Assembly: GCA_017404505.1 (NCBI GenBank)
Contig: JAFRCE010000007.1
Span: 1 to 64,000 of the forward strand
Length of the DNA stretch: 64,000 nt
Direction of reading: 5' to 3'
Source of the DNA: Solobacterium sp.
Lineage (GTDB): Bacteria > Bacillota_I > Bacilli_A > Erysipelotrichales > Erysipelotrichaceae
Positions 1-8,485 of the stretch are shown here, in pieces. Below the pieces are notes generated by a model. It did not search any database. It had not been told where the DNA came from and worked only from the letters and a program-made list of their open reading frames with translations. How positions within the stretch are numbered: the stretch's first letter is position 1; the number at the start of each line of letters is the position of its first letter. The position numbers and the translations under genes are program-made.

Positions 1-629
1 AAATTCATAAACCACTCAGCAACATCCTTCTCTGTAAGGATTGAAACATTGTTTCTTTCTTCAAAGTCCTTGTACAGCATCGTCAAAGCCTGATACTTTG
101 CATAGTCTTTCCGATCCATATAAACACCTTCAAAGTTAATGCAGTTCGAGGAGTCCTTACTGATTTCTTCATCACAAGTCTGTTTGTATTCAATTGCCTG
201 GGCTTTTTGTGTTTCCGGCAGCACTTCGGTTGTTTCGCCAGTCAGAATTCCATGCTGTTTGATATATTCTTTTTCACTTTCTGTCATGCTCTGTAGAAGA
301 ACTGGATATTTGTCAATACAGGCCTGAAAGCCCTTTATATCAAAACTGGATCTGTATTTACCGTTACGCATTTTGCGGTTTGCGTTGAATACACTTGGAA
401 TAAAGCAGTAATACGCATCAACAGGCCATACAAGATCAGATTTATATAATGACTCCATCAGATCTGCTTTAATCCGGCTGTCATTCCATACGTAATATAG
501 ATTTCCGACACCCATACGATCAGATGTACCCACCAGCTGCACAAATCTGGTCTGTGCATCCATGCTAAGTTCCAGGAATGCCGGACTCAGGAAAATCCGA
601 AAATCCATCATCGCGTAATACGGTTCCAT
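1..629 (-). CDS. Phage-type replication-initiation-like protein (partial, C-terminus off window)
   Basis: The frame is open from ATG at 629 to the window edge, giving 209 residues with no stop. The first 80 residues contain a segment with LSMDAQTRFVQLV and SDRMGVGN, which resembles the winged-helix domain at the N-terminus of phage replisome organisers (FLxLSxxAQxLYxxLLxxADxxG-type pattern). The later part is charged and ends with VAEWFMN at the edge. The start is preceded by GGAG, and its ATG overlaps the TGA of the upstream gene, so the two are probably translationally coupled. The family assignment rests on pattern memory only. The protein is absent from ordinary Firmicutes core gene sets, fitting a mobile element. 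Confidence 0.5.
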   Translation of the reverse strand, partial: MEPYYAMMDFRIFLSPAFLELSMDAQTRFVQLVGTSDRMGVGNLYYVWNDSRIKADLMESLYKSDLVWPVDAYYCFIPSVFNANRKMRNGKYRSSFDIKGFQACIDKYPVLLQSMTESEKEYIKQHGILTGETTEVLPETQKAQAIEYKQTCDEEISKDSSNCINFEGVYMDRKDYAKYQALTMLYKDFEERNNVSILTEKDVAEWFMN

Positions 630-925
630 CAGTTTGTCTCCAATGTTACCTGCTGGATAGCTGCCTCGTCTTTCGCCCACCGGCGGATATCCTGCTCTGT
701 CATGTGGTAATGCTTCAGGACTCTTTCGATTTCAATTCCATACCAGGCAACTTCCTTGCCCTCTGACAGCATGATTTCCCTTGCAATTGTCTGATATTCT
801 GCCTGTGCTTTGGATCTGGAAGCCGGAATAAACTTTTGAAGATCAGAAACATTCGCATGGCCTTTCCGGATAATTCTTAAACGATCATGATTCAACATAG
901 GACTCACTTTAATTGCTTTTGGCAT
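629..925 (-). CDS. Small phage-like early protein, function unknown
   Basis: A 98-residue, basic, soluble protein and the first gene leftward from the divergent switch region. Its start has a near-perfect AGGAGG ribosome binding site about 7 bases upstream. The C-terminal half (ERVLKHYHMTEQDIRRW) could hold a small helix-turn-helix, but I do not recognise a family. By position it corresponds to the first early gene controlled by the neighbouring repressor, which suggests a DNA-binding or replication accessory role. It overlaps the next gene by three bases (ATGA). The gene is real judging by its ribosome binding site, promoter and coupling; its function is unknown. Confidence 0.65.
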   Translation of the reverse strand: MPKAIKVSPMLNHDRLRIIRKGHANVSDLQKFIPASRSKAQAEYQTIAREIMLSEGKEVAWYGIEIERVLKHYHMTEQDIRRWAKDEAAIQQVTLETN

Positions 926-957
926 GTTTTTACCTCCTATTGTTTCCTTTTAGAAAT

Positions 958-979
958 ATATACTCGAATTAAAGTATAT
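958..979. promoter_or_regulatory. Repressor operator copy 1 (ATATACT-N8-AGTATAT)
   Basis: This is a perfect 7-base inverted repeat with an 8-base spacer in the divergent intergenic region. It is identical in both arms and in spacing to a second copy 33 bases away, about three helical turns. It lies just downstream of the leftward -10 element. It is interpreted as an operator for the adjacent CI-like repressor. Confidence 0.75.
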
Positions 980-989
980 TTATATTTCT

Positions 990-1017
990 AATATACTCTT
1001 TTTTTAGTATATGTCAA
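990..1017 (-). promoter_or_regulatory. Leftward early promoter of the mobile element
   Basis: On the minus strand a consensus -35 TTGACA (1017-1012) is followed by a 16-base spacer and -10 TATATT (995-990). Operator copy 2 occupies the spacer and both element edges, so a bound repressor would block this promoter. It drives the 98-residue gene and the replication-type gene. Confidence 0.75.
991..1012. promoter_or_regulatory. Repressor operator copy 2 (ATATACT-N8-AGTATAT)
   Basis: This is the second perfect copy of the inverted repeat, with the same arms and the same 8-base spacing as at 958-979. It sits directly on the leftward early promoter, the classical arrangement for lysogenic repression. 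Confidence 0.78.
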
Positions 1018-1018
1018 A

Positions 1019-1046
1019 TTGAATATACGTTTTGTTATCATATAAG
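1019..1046 (+). promoter_or_regulatory. Rightward repressor promoter
   Basis: TTGAAT (1019-1024), a 16-base spacer and TATAAG (1041-1046) form a plausible promoter for the repressor. The predicted transcript start falls almost on the ATG at 1050, so the mRNA may be leaderless, as is known for the lambda cI maintenance transcript. Confidence 0.55.
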
Positions 1047-1049
1047 AGT

Positions 1050-1643
1050 ATGAAAAAAGACAAAATTATAAACACTAAAGGCTTCCCGCATTATAAAGAA
1101 GGAGAAAGAATTCGGAATACATGGCTTATTTCCGGATATACTTTAGGCCTTCGTCTTATGCTTGCTCGAAGCGAAAAAAATCTGACTCAGTCTGAACTGG
1201 CCAAATCTATTGACACACTTTATCAGCGAGTGCATGAATGGGAGCATGATTGGAAAAGACCCTCTGATAAGTATTTGCAGAAAATTGCAGAAGTCCTGGA
1301 TGTCAGTTTTGATTGGCTGAAATATGGTGACTTCACGGAAGAACCCAGGTATAACTACGAAAGAAATGCTGTCGATCTGAACCCACTTTCAGAAGAAGAT
1401 TATGAAAAACGACTTCAAAACTTGCAGAAATCGAGTGAATTGTTATCTTTTCTGAGTGCTGAGTCGTTGGAAATGATCACTATTATACTGCCAGTATTGT
1501 ATGCAGTAGATGCAAATAGAATGAGCGACGGCCAAGAATATACTTTTAAACCAAATCAATATCAGGAAAAAGAAGCTGAAAGATTGAAGAAAGCCTGCCA
1601 ATACATAATGAAAAAACTCGGTCAACAAGACAGTAGTGATTAA
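1050..1643 (+). CDS. CI-like phage repressor (HTH-XRE family)
   Basis: A 197-residue protein. Residues about 36-95 form a Cro/CI-type helix-turn-helix: GLRLMLARSEKNLTQSELAK, then a recognition-helix segment and IAEVLDVSFDWL. The C-terminal half is charged and helical, without an obvious LexA-like Ser/Lys protease domain, so induction by self-cleavage is not evident. It is divergent from the early genes, with two identical inverted repeats between them. ATG 1050 was chosen over the upstream ATG 1032 because it sits at the predicted transcript start; neither has a good ribosome binding site. The likely role is to keep the element silent by repressing the leftward promoter. Confidence 0.8.
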   Translation: MKKDKIINTKGFPHYKEGERIRNTWLISGYTLGLRLMLARSEKNLTQSELAKSIDTLYQRVHEWEHDWKRPSDKYLQKIAEVLDVSFDWLKYGDFTEEPRYNYERNAVDLNPLSEEDYEKRLQNLQKSSELLSFLSAESLEMITIILPVLYAVDANRMSDGQEYTFKPNQYQEKEAERLKKACQYIMKKLGQQDSSD

Positions 1644-1662
1644 CGCTACTGTTTCTTTCTTT
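1631..1662 (+). terminator. Intrinsic terminator after the repressor gene
   Basis: A CAGTAG / CTACTG stem (1631-1636 and 1646-1651) with a 9-base loop is followed by a T-rich run. It overlaps the last codons of the repressor gene. Confidence 0.6.
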
Positions 1663-1716
1663 TTTCTTTGTTTTATTTCACTTTATTTCTGTTCGTTTTA
1701 TTTATCGGAATTCTGA

Positions 1717-1809
1717 TTTCGAAGAACGCAAAAAGAAAAAGTCGGTCCCAAAGTCGGTCCCAACGCATTTTTGAGTATACTTGAAAATGTGAAAAATGCC
1801 GAAAAATAA
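1717..1809 (+). pseudogene. Possible 3' remnant of a tyrosine integrase gene
   Basis: A 30-codon open stretch with no start codon lies between an in-frame TGA (1714-1716) and a TAA (1807-1809). It encodes QKEKVGPKVGPNAF followed by LSILENVKNAEK. A doubled xVGPxVGP-type motif near a charged C-terminus is, from memory, typical of the tails of some Firmicutes phage integrases. Its end abuts the tmRNA terminator and attachment region, where an integrase gene would be expected. The doubling is also visible as a 12-base tandem repeat in DNA. It is too short to be sure. Confidence 0.3.
1740..1763. repeat. Two tandem copies of the 12-mer AGTCGGTCCCAA
   Basis: This is a perfect 2 x 12-base direct repeat about 80 bases from the tmRNA 3' end. 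It reads as a doubled VGPK / VGPN peptide in the plus-strand frame of the suspected integrase tail, which explains it better than an iteron would, since only two copies exist. Confidence 0.85.
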
Positions 1810-1834
1810 AGGGGATTTGAGCAATCCCCTTTAT
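1807..1834 (-). terminator. Terminator of the tmRNA gene
   Basis: A strong AAAGGGGATT / AATCCCCTTT hairpin lies immediately downstream of the tmRNA 3' end, followed on the minus strand by ATTTTTC. Confidence 0.8.
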
Positions 1835-1841
1835 TAGGTAG

Positions 1842-2194
1842 TGGAGCTGAGGGGAGTCGAACCCCTGTCCAAGAAGCGTCCCACATTCAGGAATCTACAG
1901 TTTATCCCACTGTTGGATAAGACAGCTGATATGACAGTGAGCGAACCGTCAGCTGAATCTGCCTGTCAATTGTCGGGATCCTCTTACAGGCTTTGGATTC
2001 ACCTTATCCGTTTCAGTTACGCAGTCAGGTGATAACGGCTAAACCCTGACCGGGTCGCTGCAGCGTCTTAAGCGCAATTAGGCAGCGAATGCGAAACTAT
2101 TGTTTCTGTTAGCGTTTAAATTTAGATAGTGATATGGTCACAACTCCACTGCATCCCGAATCAAACAACAACCTGTCGAAACCTTTACAACCCC
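1842..2194 (-). ncRNA. ssrA: Transfer-messenger RNA (tmRNA)
   Basis: This RNA rescues stalled ribosomes and tags truncated proteins, acting with SmpB, whose gene is just upstream. The 5' end GGGGTTGTAAAGG and 3' end CAGCTCC form a 7-bp acceptor stem with wobbles. The T arm is GGGGTTCGACTCCCC. The tag reading frame starts at the GCT resume codon (2113-2111) and reads ANRNNSFAFAA before TAA (2080-2078), a typical hydrophobic ...AA-COOH degradation tag. After the discriminator A the DNA reads CTA rather than CCA, so the tail would need to be added post-transcriptionally or was altered by integration. The pseudoknot region lies between the tag and the 3' end. Confidence 0.95.
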
Positions 2195-2226
2195 GTGTGT
2201 CTGACTGCACATCTCTGTGCATTCGA

Positions 2227-2254
2227 AATATATCACGTTCTGTACTGTTGTCAA
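2227..2254 (-). promoter_or_regulatory. Promoter of the tmRNA gene
   Basis: On the minus strand, TTGACA (2254-2249), a 16-base spacer and TATATT (2232-2227) lie between the smpB stop and the tmRNA 5' end. A short TGCACA/TGTGCA hairpin lies in the trimmed 5' leader. Confidence 0.75.
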
Positions 2255-2258
2255 TCCC

Positions 2259-2723
2259 TCAGCGCAGCTTGAGAGCTTTCTCCATTTCCCTCTTAGCATC
2301 ACGCAGTTTGGCATCTTCTCTCTTATCGATCAGGTTTTTACCCTTGGCAAGAGCGATTTCCAGTTTGGCTTTGCCGTTTTTCAGATACATCCGCACCGGC
2401 ACCAGTGTATAGCCCTTTGTCTTGACTTTCTGATACAGCTTGCGGATCTCGTATTTATGAAGCAGCAGTTTCCTGTCTCTTGTTTCATCCACGTTGAAAA
2501 CGTTGCCGTATTTATAGGGAGAAATATGCATGCCTTTGATCCATGCCTCACCCTGATAAATGGATATATAGGAATCCTTGAACTGGACTTTGCCGGCTCT
2601 GATCGACTTGATTTCGGTTCCGGTCAGAACCATGCCGCATTCATATTTCTCTTCCAGAAAATAATCATGGGAAGCCCGGCGGTTCAGTACAACGGTTTTC
2701 TCACTTTTTCCTTTTCCTTCCAC
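2259..2723 (-). CDS. smpB: SsrA-binding protein SmpB
   Basis: A 154-residue protein of standard SmpB length. It binds the tRNA-like part of tmRNA and delivers it to stalled ribosomes. Family features visible are NRRASHDYFLEEKYECGMVLTG near the N-terminus (the TGTEIKSIRAGK core), WIKGMHISPY, and a basic C-terminal tail rich in KR that inserts in the mRNA channel. The start is GTG at 2723 with an AAAGGA ribosome binding site. It overlaps the end of rnr by 23 bases and is followed by the tmRNA gene, so both partners of trans-translation and RNase R, which degrades the faulty mRNA, are adjacent. Confidence 0.97.
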   Translation of the reverse strand: MEGKGKSEKTVVLNRRASHDYFLEEKYECGMVLTGTEIKSIRAGKVQFKDSYISIYQGEAWIKGMHISPYKYGNVFNVDETRDRKLLLHKYEIRKLYQKVKTKGYTLVPVRMYLKNGKAKLEIALAKGKNLIDKREDAKLRDAKREMEKALKLR

Positions 2724-4878
2724 GCCTGTTCCTTTCTTCAGACTTTCTGTCGTCTTTCCTCTCCTTGAAAATCCTGCCGTTTTTCCCGTGCAGGATAAAA
2801 TCGACCGTCTGTTCTTCCCGGCTGGCCGCGAAAACTTCCACCCGGACTTTCATACCCATCGTATACATGCGCTTACTGCGCTCACCGACGAGTCTCATCA
2901 TGGCACTGTCAAACATGTAGAAATCATCATCCAGGGTATTCAGATGAACCAGTCCCTCAATGGTATTGTCCAGCTGTACATAGAAGCCATACGCTGTGAC
3001 GCCGTCGATAATGCCTTCGTAGACTTCACCGATGTGGTCTTCCATGTATTCTGCTTTCTTCATGTCCTCACAGGCAAATTCAGCAGCCTGGCTTTCTCTT
3101 TCCCGGATGCTGGACTGTTCGGCATAAGCCGCGCACTTTTCTTCGTCCATCATCCTCTCATCCATATCCAGATTCTGCCGGAAGCCGTACTTCCTCAGCA
3201 TGCGGTGGACGATCAGGTCAGGATAGCGGCGAATCGGTGACGTAAAGTGAAGATATTCTTCCTCCGCCAGACCGAAATGGCCGATACAGCTGGCGTCATA
3301 TCTTGCCTTCTGCATGCATCTGAGCAGCAGTTTGCTTAAAACCGGATATTCATCGGTATCCTCGACGGATGCCAGATAGTTCTGGATCTCATTGGGATGC
3401 ACAGCCGATTTGCCGACGATGAATTTATGGCCCATGACTTCCGAAACCTGAACGAAACTCTTGATACGTCTCGCCTGCGGTTCTTCATGAACACGGTAAA
3501 TAGCCGGAATGTCCTGCCATTTCAGGAAATCCGCGACACAGACATTGGCGGCAATCATGCAGTCTTCGATCATCCGCTCGCCATGACCTCTTTCCCGGAC
3601 GGTGACATCGATCGGCTTGCCCTTTTCATCCACTTTGATTTCCGCTTCTTCCGTTTCAAATTTGATGGCGCCTTTGGCAATACGGGAAGCACGGATGGCA
3701 TCCGCACAGTCTCTGAGGTCCGTCAAAAGACTGCCAAGATGTGCGTATTTCGCATTCAGTTCCTCATCACCGTCGAGGATCAGATTGACGTTGTGATACG
3801 TCATGCGTTCGGTCGAATTAATCACAGAAGGATACAGTTTATAGTCTTTCACCGTGCCGTCTTTCAGGACATGCATTTCGCAGGTAATGGTCAGACGGTC
3901 GACATGCGGATTCAGCGAACAGATGCCGTTGCTCAGCAGATGCGGCAGCATCGGCACGACATAATTGGTGACATAGGTCGAAGTGCCGCGCTTCAAAGCT
4001 TCCATGTCGAGCGGCGAATCCTCTGTTACATAGTGGGATACGTCAGCAATGGACACTTTCAGCAGCCAGCCTTCTGCATTGGCATGAATACTGACAGCAT
4101 CGTCGAAATCCTTGGAGTCATCGCCGTCGATCGTGATCGTGATTTCCTCACGCAGGTCCGTGCGGCCTTCCCTATCCGCTTCGGAAACCGTCTGCGGTAT
4201 CGCTTCGGCCTGTTCCATGACTTCATCCGGGAAAACAGGGTCGATGTCATGATCGAGAAGGATCGACAGAAGGTCGATGCCGGGATCGTCCTTGTGGCCG
4301 ATAACCTTATCCACCCGGATCGTCAGAGGTCCGGAGTATTTTTCGATCACACAGCGGACTTTCAGACCGTCCACCGATGTGACATCGCGGTTGTCCAGCA
4401 GTTTGAAAGGCTTGTCTCTGAGCCGTTCGTCATCAATGACAAGTTTCAGACCATGACCGTTGTCTTCATATGTGCAGATCAGATGATCACGGTTGCGCTG
4501 AAGGATCTGAACGATTCTTCCCTCATACTGCCAGGGCGGACATTCCGCCAGTACCAGATCGCCGTCCATGGCATCCAGCTGATCCGATTCATCGATCCGG
4601 ATGGAGGATCCGTCGTCTCTTGTGACATAGCCGATACCGGATTTGTTGATCTTGATGCGGCCTTCTTCAATATTCGCCTGATGACGGGTCTCATAATGAC
4701 CGTCCGGCTGTTCAAAAAGGAGATATTCGCTTTTCAGTTCCGCGATGGCTTCACGCAAAAGACCGTAATCCACTTTATCGGACATATCCAGTCCTTCCGC
4801 GATTCCGTCAATTCGGCGATTCCCTTTTCGATGATCTTCGACATATTCGAGGATCCTGTCTTTCAATGTTTCTGTCAT
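2701..4878 (-). CDS. rnr: Ribonuclease R
   Basis: A 725-residue 3'-5' exoribonuclease of the RNase II/R family. Residues 1-60 form an N-terminal helix-turn-helix-like segment, followed by cold-shock domains (about 65-230). The RNB catalytic core (about 250-580) has the Mg-binding cluster DGDDSKDFDDAV, and an S1 domain is near 635-700 (GEVYEGIIDGVTAYGFYVQL). The lysine/arginine-rich tail (RNRRGRKRKK) is typical of RNase R. RNase R removes structured RNA and defective mRNAs released by trans-translation, so its overlap with smpB makes functional sense. The ribosome binding site is weak (AGAAAG). Confidence 0.97.
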   Translation of the reverse strand: MTETLKDRILEYVEDHRKGNRRIDGIAEGLDMSDKVDYGLLREAIAELKSEYLLFEQPDGHYETRHQANIEEGRIKINKSGIGYVTRDDGSSIRIDESDQLDAMDGDLVLAECPPWQYEGRIVQILQRNRDHLICTYEDNGHGLKLVIDDERLRDKPFKLLDNRDVTSVDGLKVRCVIEKYSGPLTIRVDKVIGHKDDPGIDLLSILLDHDIDPVFPDEVMEQAEAIPQTVSEADREGRTDLREEITITIDGDDSKDFDDAVSIHANAEGWLLKVSIADVSHYVTEDSPLDMEALKRGTSTYVTNYVVPMLPHLLSNGICSLNPHVDRLTITCEMHVLKDGTVKDYKLYPSVINSTERMTYHNVNLILDGDEELNAKYAHLGSLLTDLRDCADAIRASRIAKGAIKFETEEAEIKVDEKGKPIDVTVRERGHGERMIEDCMIAANVCVADFLKWQDIPAIYRVHEEPQARRIKSFVQVSEVMGHKFIVGKSAVHPNEIQNYLASVEDTDEYPVLSKLLLRCMQKARYDASCIGHFGLAEEEYLHFTSPIRRYPDLIVHRMLRKYGFRQNLDMDERMMDEEKCAAYAEQSSIRERESQAAEFACEDMKKAEYMEDHIGEVYEGIIDGVTAYGFYVQLDNTIEGLVHLNTLDDDFYMFDSAMMRLVGERSKRMYTMGMKVRVEVFAASREEQTVDFILHGKNGRIFKERKDDRKSEERNRRGRKRKK

Positions 4879-4926
4879 ATTCTTTCTACCTGTTCAGACG
4901 TACGAGACGCCTGATAATGCTGCTGG

Positions 4927-5823
4927 TTAAAGTTTGGCGGAGATTTCCAGAACCGAAGGCAGGATCGAGAATTCGATTTCCTCGGCAACGCCTCCGTATT
5001 CTCCGTCAATGGTCCATTCCGTATGGCTGTCGGTATAGATCTTCGCCGCCTTGATATGGCGCATCTCGACAAAGCCGTTGTTGTAATTGCCGCTGAGCAG
5101 GGCATCCGCGATGCTCAGCAGATCATTTCCGTCCTTCGGGAATCTGATCAGGGTCAGTTCAAAGAGACCGTCACTGAGGTTCTCCCGCGTCAGTCCGTTG
5201 ACCTTCATACCGGCCACGGACAGCGAATTGCTGAGAGCGCCGAAAATATAGTCTCCCTCTGTCACGCCTTCATCCGTCTCAATTCGGACGTGGCAGCTGG
5301 ACGACATGATCTCACCCAGCGAGCCGATGCCGTTGAGGATATATGCCGCATAGCCAAACATGTCCTTGGCTTTCTGGTCCGTGTTGTAGCTGGTGGCGGA
5401 CAGCGGGCCGAAAGAAGCGACATAATTGAAGTAACTGTCATTGAATTTGCCGAGATCGTATTTCACGCTTTCGCCCGAAGCGATGATTTCACAGGCTTCT
5501 TCAACATCCGGGGTCAGATTGAAGTTTCGGGAAAAATCATTGGTGGTGCCGGCCGGGATATAGCCGATCACCGGATGATAGTCCAGTTTCATAATATCGT
5601 TGACTGTGTGGCTGAGCGTTCCGTCACCGCCGACACAGACGATCTGTTCATATCTGCACTCTTTCAGATATTCCTGAATATCCAGGTCCGAATCCTGGAA
5701 AACAGGAAATACAGTCACTTCATAGCCATGCTTAGAGAGACTTTTAACGATATCGAACGTCTTGCCGGCATTGCGGTTGTTGCCGGTTATGTTATTCACG
5801 ATCAGAAGCAGTTTTTTCATCAT
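4927..5823 (-). CDS. Diacylglycerol/lipid kinase family protein (DagK-YegS-LCB5 type)
   Basis: A 298-residue cytosolic kinase-fold protein. The nucleotide-binding signature GGDGTLSHTVNDI is near residue 65, followed by GYIPAGTTNDFSR, both hallmarks of the diacylglycerol kinase catalytic domain. Members phosphorylate diacylglycerol or other lipids with ATP, and in Firmicutes one member recycles diacylglycerol released from lipoteichoic acid synthesis. The substrate cannot be read from sequence. ATG 5823 was chosen because AGAAGG lies just upstream; an in-frame ATG 13 codons earlier has no such site. It lies between secG and rnr, a spot occupied by other genes in many Firmicutes. Confidence 0.88.
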   Translation of the reverse strand: MMKKLLLIVNNITGNNRNAGKTFDIVKSLSKHGYEVTVFPVFQDSDLDIQEYLKECRYEQIVCVGGDGTLSHTVNDIMKLDYHPVIGYIPAGTTNDFSRNFNLTPDVEEACEIIASGESVKYDLGKFNDSYFNYVASFGPLSATSYNTDQKAKDMFGYAAYILNGIGSLGEIMSSSCHVRIETDEGVTEGDYIFGALSNSLSVAGMKVNGLTRENLSDGLFELTLIRFPKDGNDLLSIADALLSGNYNNGFVEMRHIKAAKIYTDSHTEWTIDGEYGGVAEEIEFSILPSVLEISAKL

Positions 5824-5907
5824 TCTTGTATCCCTTCTGTTTTGTCTGTATTTCAGAAACAATTACCTGATACTATGGTAACGGTTTTCCGGCCGGATTG
5901 ATACCAG

Positions 5908-5942
5908 AAAAAAACAGCCGGAACCGTGGATTCCTGACTGTT
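5908..5942 (-). terminator. Terminator after secG
   Basis: An AACAG-type stem (5931-5942 with 5913-5923, one bulge and one G-U pair) is followed on the minus strand by seven T residues. Confidence 0.75.
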
Positions 5943-5976
5943 TCTTCATCACTCTGTATGCCGGATACGGCGTTTG

Positions 5977-6198
5977 TTATACGATTCTGACCAGAATAAT
6001 CAACGCAAAGTATACAACACCCAGAACGAGTGTCATATTGGAAATAATCTTTTCTGATCCTCTCTCCTTCGTATTGGCAAAGAGATTCAAACCGCCGCGG
6101 CCAGAGAAGGCCCCGGAGATACCGTCGGATTTTCCACTTTGAAGCAATGACAGAATAATGATCATTGCTGATACGATCATAATTAACGCGTTAAGCAT
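5977..6198 (-). CDS. secG: Preprotein translocase subunit SecG
   Basis: A 73-residue protein with two membrane segments (about 4-22 and 52-71). They are separated by a glycine/serine-rich loop containing SGAFSGRGG and NLFANTKERGSEK, the conserved SecG loop. SecG assists SecYEG-mediated protein export at the cytoplasmic membrane. ATG 6198 was chosen for its AGGAG ribosome binding site; upstream in-frame ATGs would run through the promoter. The order secG, (gene), rnr, smpB, ssrA is a known Firmicutes arrangement. Confidence 0.93.
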   Translation of the reverse strand: MLNALIMIVSAMIIILSLLQSGKSDGISGAFSGRGGLNLFANTKERGSEKIISNMTLVLGVVYFALIILVRIV

Positions 6199-6226
6199 GC
6201 AAAGCTCCTTTCGCATATGCTCGATT

Positions 6227-6255
6227 ATTATAGCACCCTGTTCCATTGCATGCAA
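6227..6255 (-). promoter_or_regulatory. Promoter of secG
   Basis: On the minus strand, TTGCAT (6255-6250), a 17-base spacer and TATAAT (6232-6227) with an upstream TG (extended -10). It lies between the eno terminator and secG. Confidence 0.8.
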
Positions 6256-6257
6256 AC

Positions 6258-6290
6258 AGAAAAAAGAGATCCGGATGAGGATCTCTTTTC
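6258..6290 (-). terminator. Terminator after eno
   Basis: An AAAAGAGATCC / GGATCTCTTTT stem (6262-6272 and 6279-6289) with a 6-base loop, followed by T residues on the minus strand. Confidence 0.88.
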
Positions 6291-6323
6291 CTGGTTAATC
6301 AATCAGTTAACTGTGTGAATGAA

Positions 6324-7685
<1,362 letters not shown>

Positions 7686-7727
7686 CTATTGATTACCTAT
7701 TCTCTCAGTGATTTCTGAGTAGAAAAC

Positions 7728-8480
7728 TTATTTTGTTGCGTCGATGATTTCCTTAAAGGAATCAACTTTCAGAGAAGCGCCGCCGATCAGAGCACCGTCG
7801 ATGTCCGGGCATGCCATGTATTCAGCGATGTTGTTCGGTTTAACGGATCCGCCATACTGAATGCGAACTGCTTCAGCTGTAGCCTCGTCATAGAGAGCCT
7901 TGACGTTTTCACGAACGCACTTGCAGCAGTCTTCCGCGATTTCCTTTGTCGCGCTCTTACCTGTGCCGATTGCCCAGATCGGTTCATAAGCGATGACCAT
8001 CTTGGCAACTTCGTCGGCTGTCAGACCTGCCAGGGAACCGGTCAGCTGGTTCTTGATGACTTCAGCTGTTTCACCGGCATCATACTGTGCTTCTGTTTCA
8101 CCGATGCAGAGAATCGGAACGATGCCGTCGGCCAGCAGTCTCTTGCACTTGGCAGCGCAGGCAGCGTCTGTTTCAGCATAGTATGTACGTCTTTCGGAAT
8201 GGCCGATGATGCAGTGGCTGACGCCTACTTCCTTCAGCATCGGAACAGATACTTCACCGGTATATGCACCGCTGTCCTTTTCGTTGCAGTTTTCTGCAGC
8301 GATCAGGAGGTTCTTGGCGTTCTTGACGCAGACATCCAGGTCTACGAACGGAGCACCGACACCATAGTCAGCAGCTTCTGTACCTGTCAGTACTTCTTCA
8401 ATACCCTTCATGAACTCGAGAGCTTCAGAAGGAGTTTTATTCATTTTCCAGTTACCAAAAATTACAGGTTTTCTTGCCAT
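7728..8480 (-). CDS. tpiA: Triosephosphate isomerase
   Basis: A 250-residue TIM-barrel enzyme that interconverts dihydroxyacetone phosphate and glyceraldehyde 3-phosphate. Catalytic residues are visible: Lys in FGNWKMN, His in IGHSERR, Glu in VIAYEPIWAIGTGKSA, and the phosphate loop YGGSVKPNN. It starts five bases after the pgk stop codon, so the two are cotranscribed. Length is standard. Confidence 0.98.
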   Translation of the reverse strand: MARKPVIFGNWKMNKTPSEALEFMKGIEEVLTGTEAADYGVGAPFVDLDVCVKNAKNLLIAAENCNEKDSGAYTGEVSVPMLKEVGVSHCIIGHSERRTYYAETDAACAAKCKRLLADGIVPILCIGETEAQYDAGETAEVIKNQLTGSLAGLTADEVAKMVIAYEPIWAIGTGKSATKEIAEDCCKCVRENVKALYDEATAEAVRIQYGGSVKPNNIAEYMACPDIDGALIGGASLKVDSFKEIIDATK

Positions 8481-8485
8481 AGTGA

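Larger units (their letters stand above)
1..1841. mobile_element. Part of an integrated phage-like element next to the tmRNA 3' end
   Basis: The stretch left of the tmRNA 3' end is visibly AT-richer than the rest of the window. It carries a phage-style module: a partial replication-type protein, a small early protein, divergent promoters with paired operators and a CI-like repressor. The tmRNA is on the minus strand, so its 3' end, a common target of tyrosine integrases, faces this stretch. The left boundary, the other attachment site and an intact integrase are outside the window. It could be a prophage, a satellite or an integrative element. The element call is inferred from gene content, composition and position. 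Confidence 0.72.

Noticed and set aside
1740-1763. Tandem 12-mers as replication iterons
   Set aside because: Only two copies exist, no AT-rich unwinding block or adjacent initiator gene is seen, and a coding explanation (doubled VGP motif) fits better.
1698-1886. 62-codon minus-strand frame running from the tmRNA 3' end into the spacer
   Set aside because: It would start inside the tmRNA acceptor/T-arm region and pass through the terminator hairpin; no ribosome binding site.
1841-2412. Plus-strand frames across the tmRNA and smpB
   Set aside because: Antisense to a clear structured RNA and to smpB; no initiation signals.
3397-4914. 505-codon open frame antisense to rnr
   Set aside because: The frame mirrors the rnr codon structure, has no ribosome binding site or family signature, and rnr is certain. 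Similar long antisense frames over DUF885, glgP, glgB and the TGS-kinase gene were rejected for the same reason.
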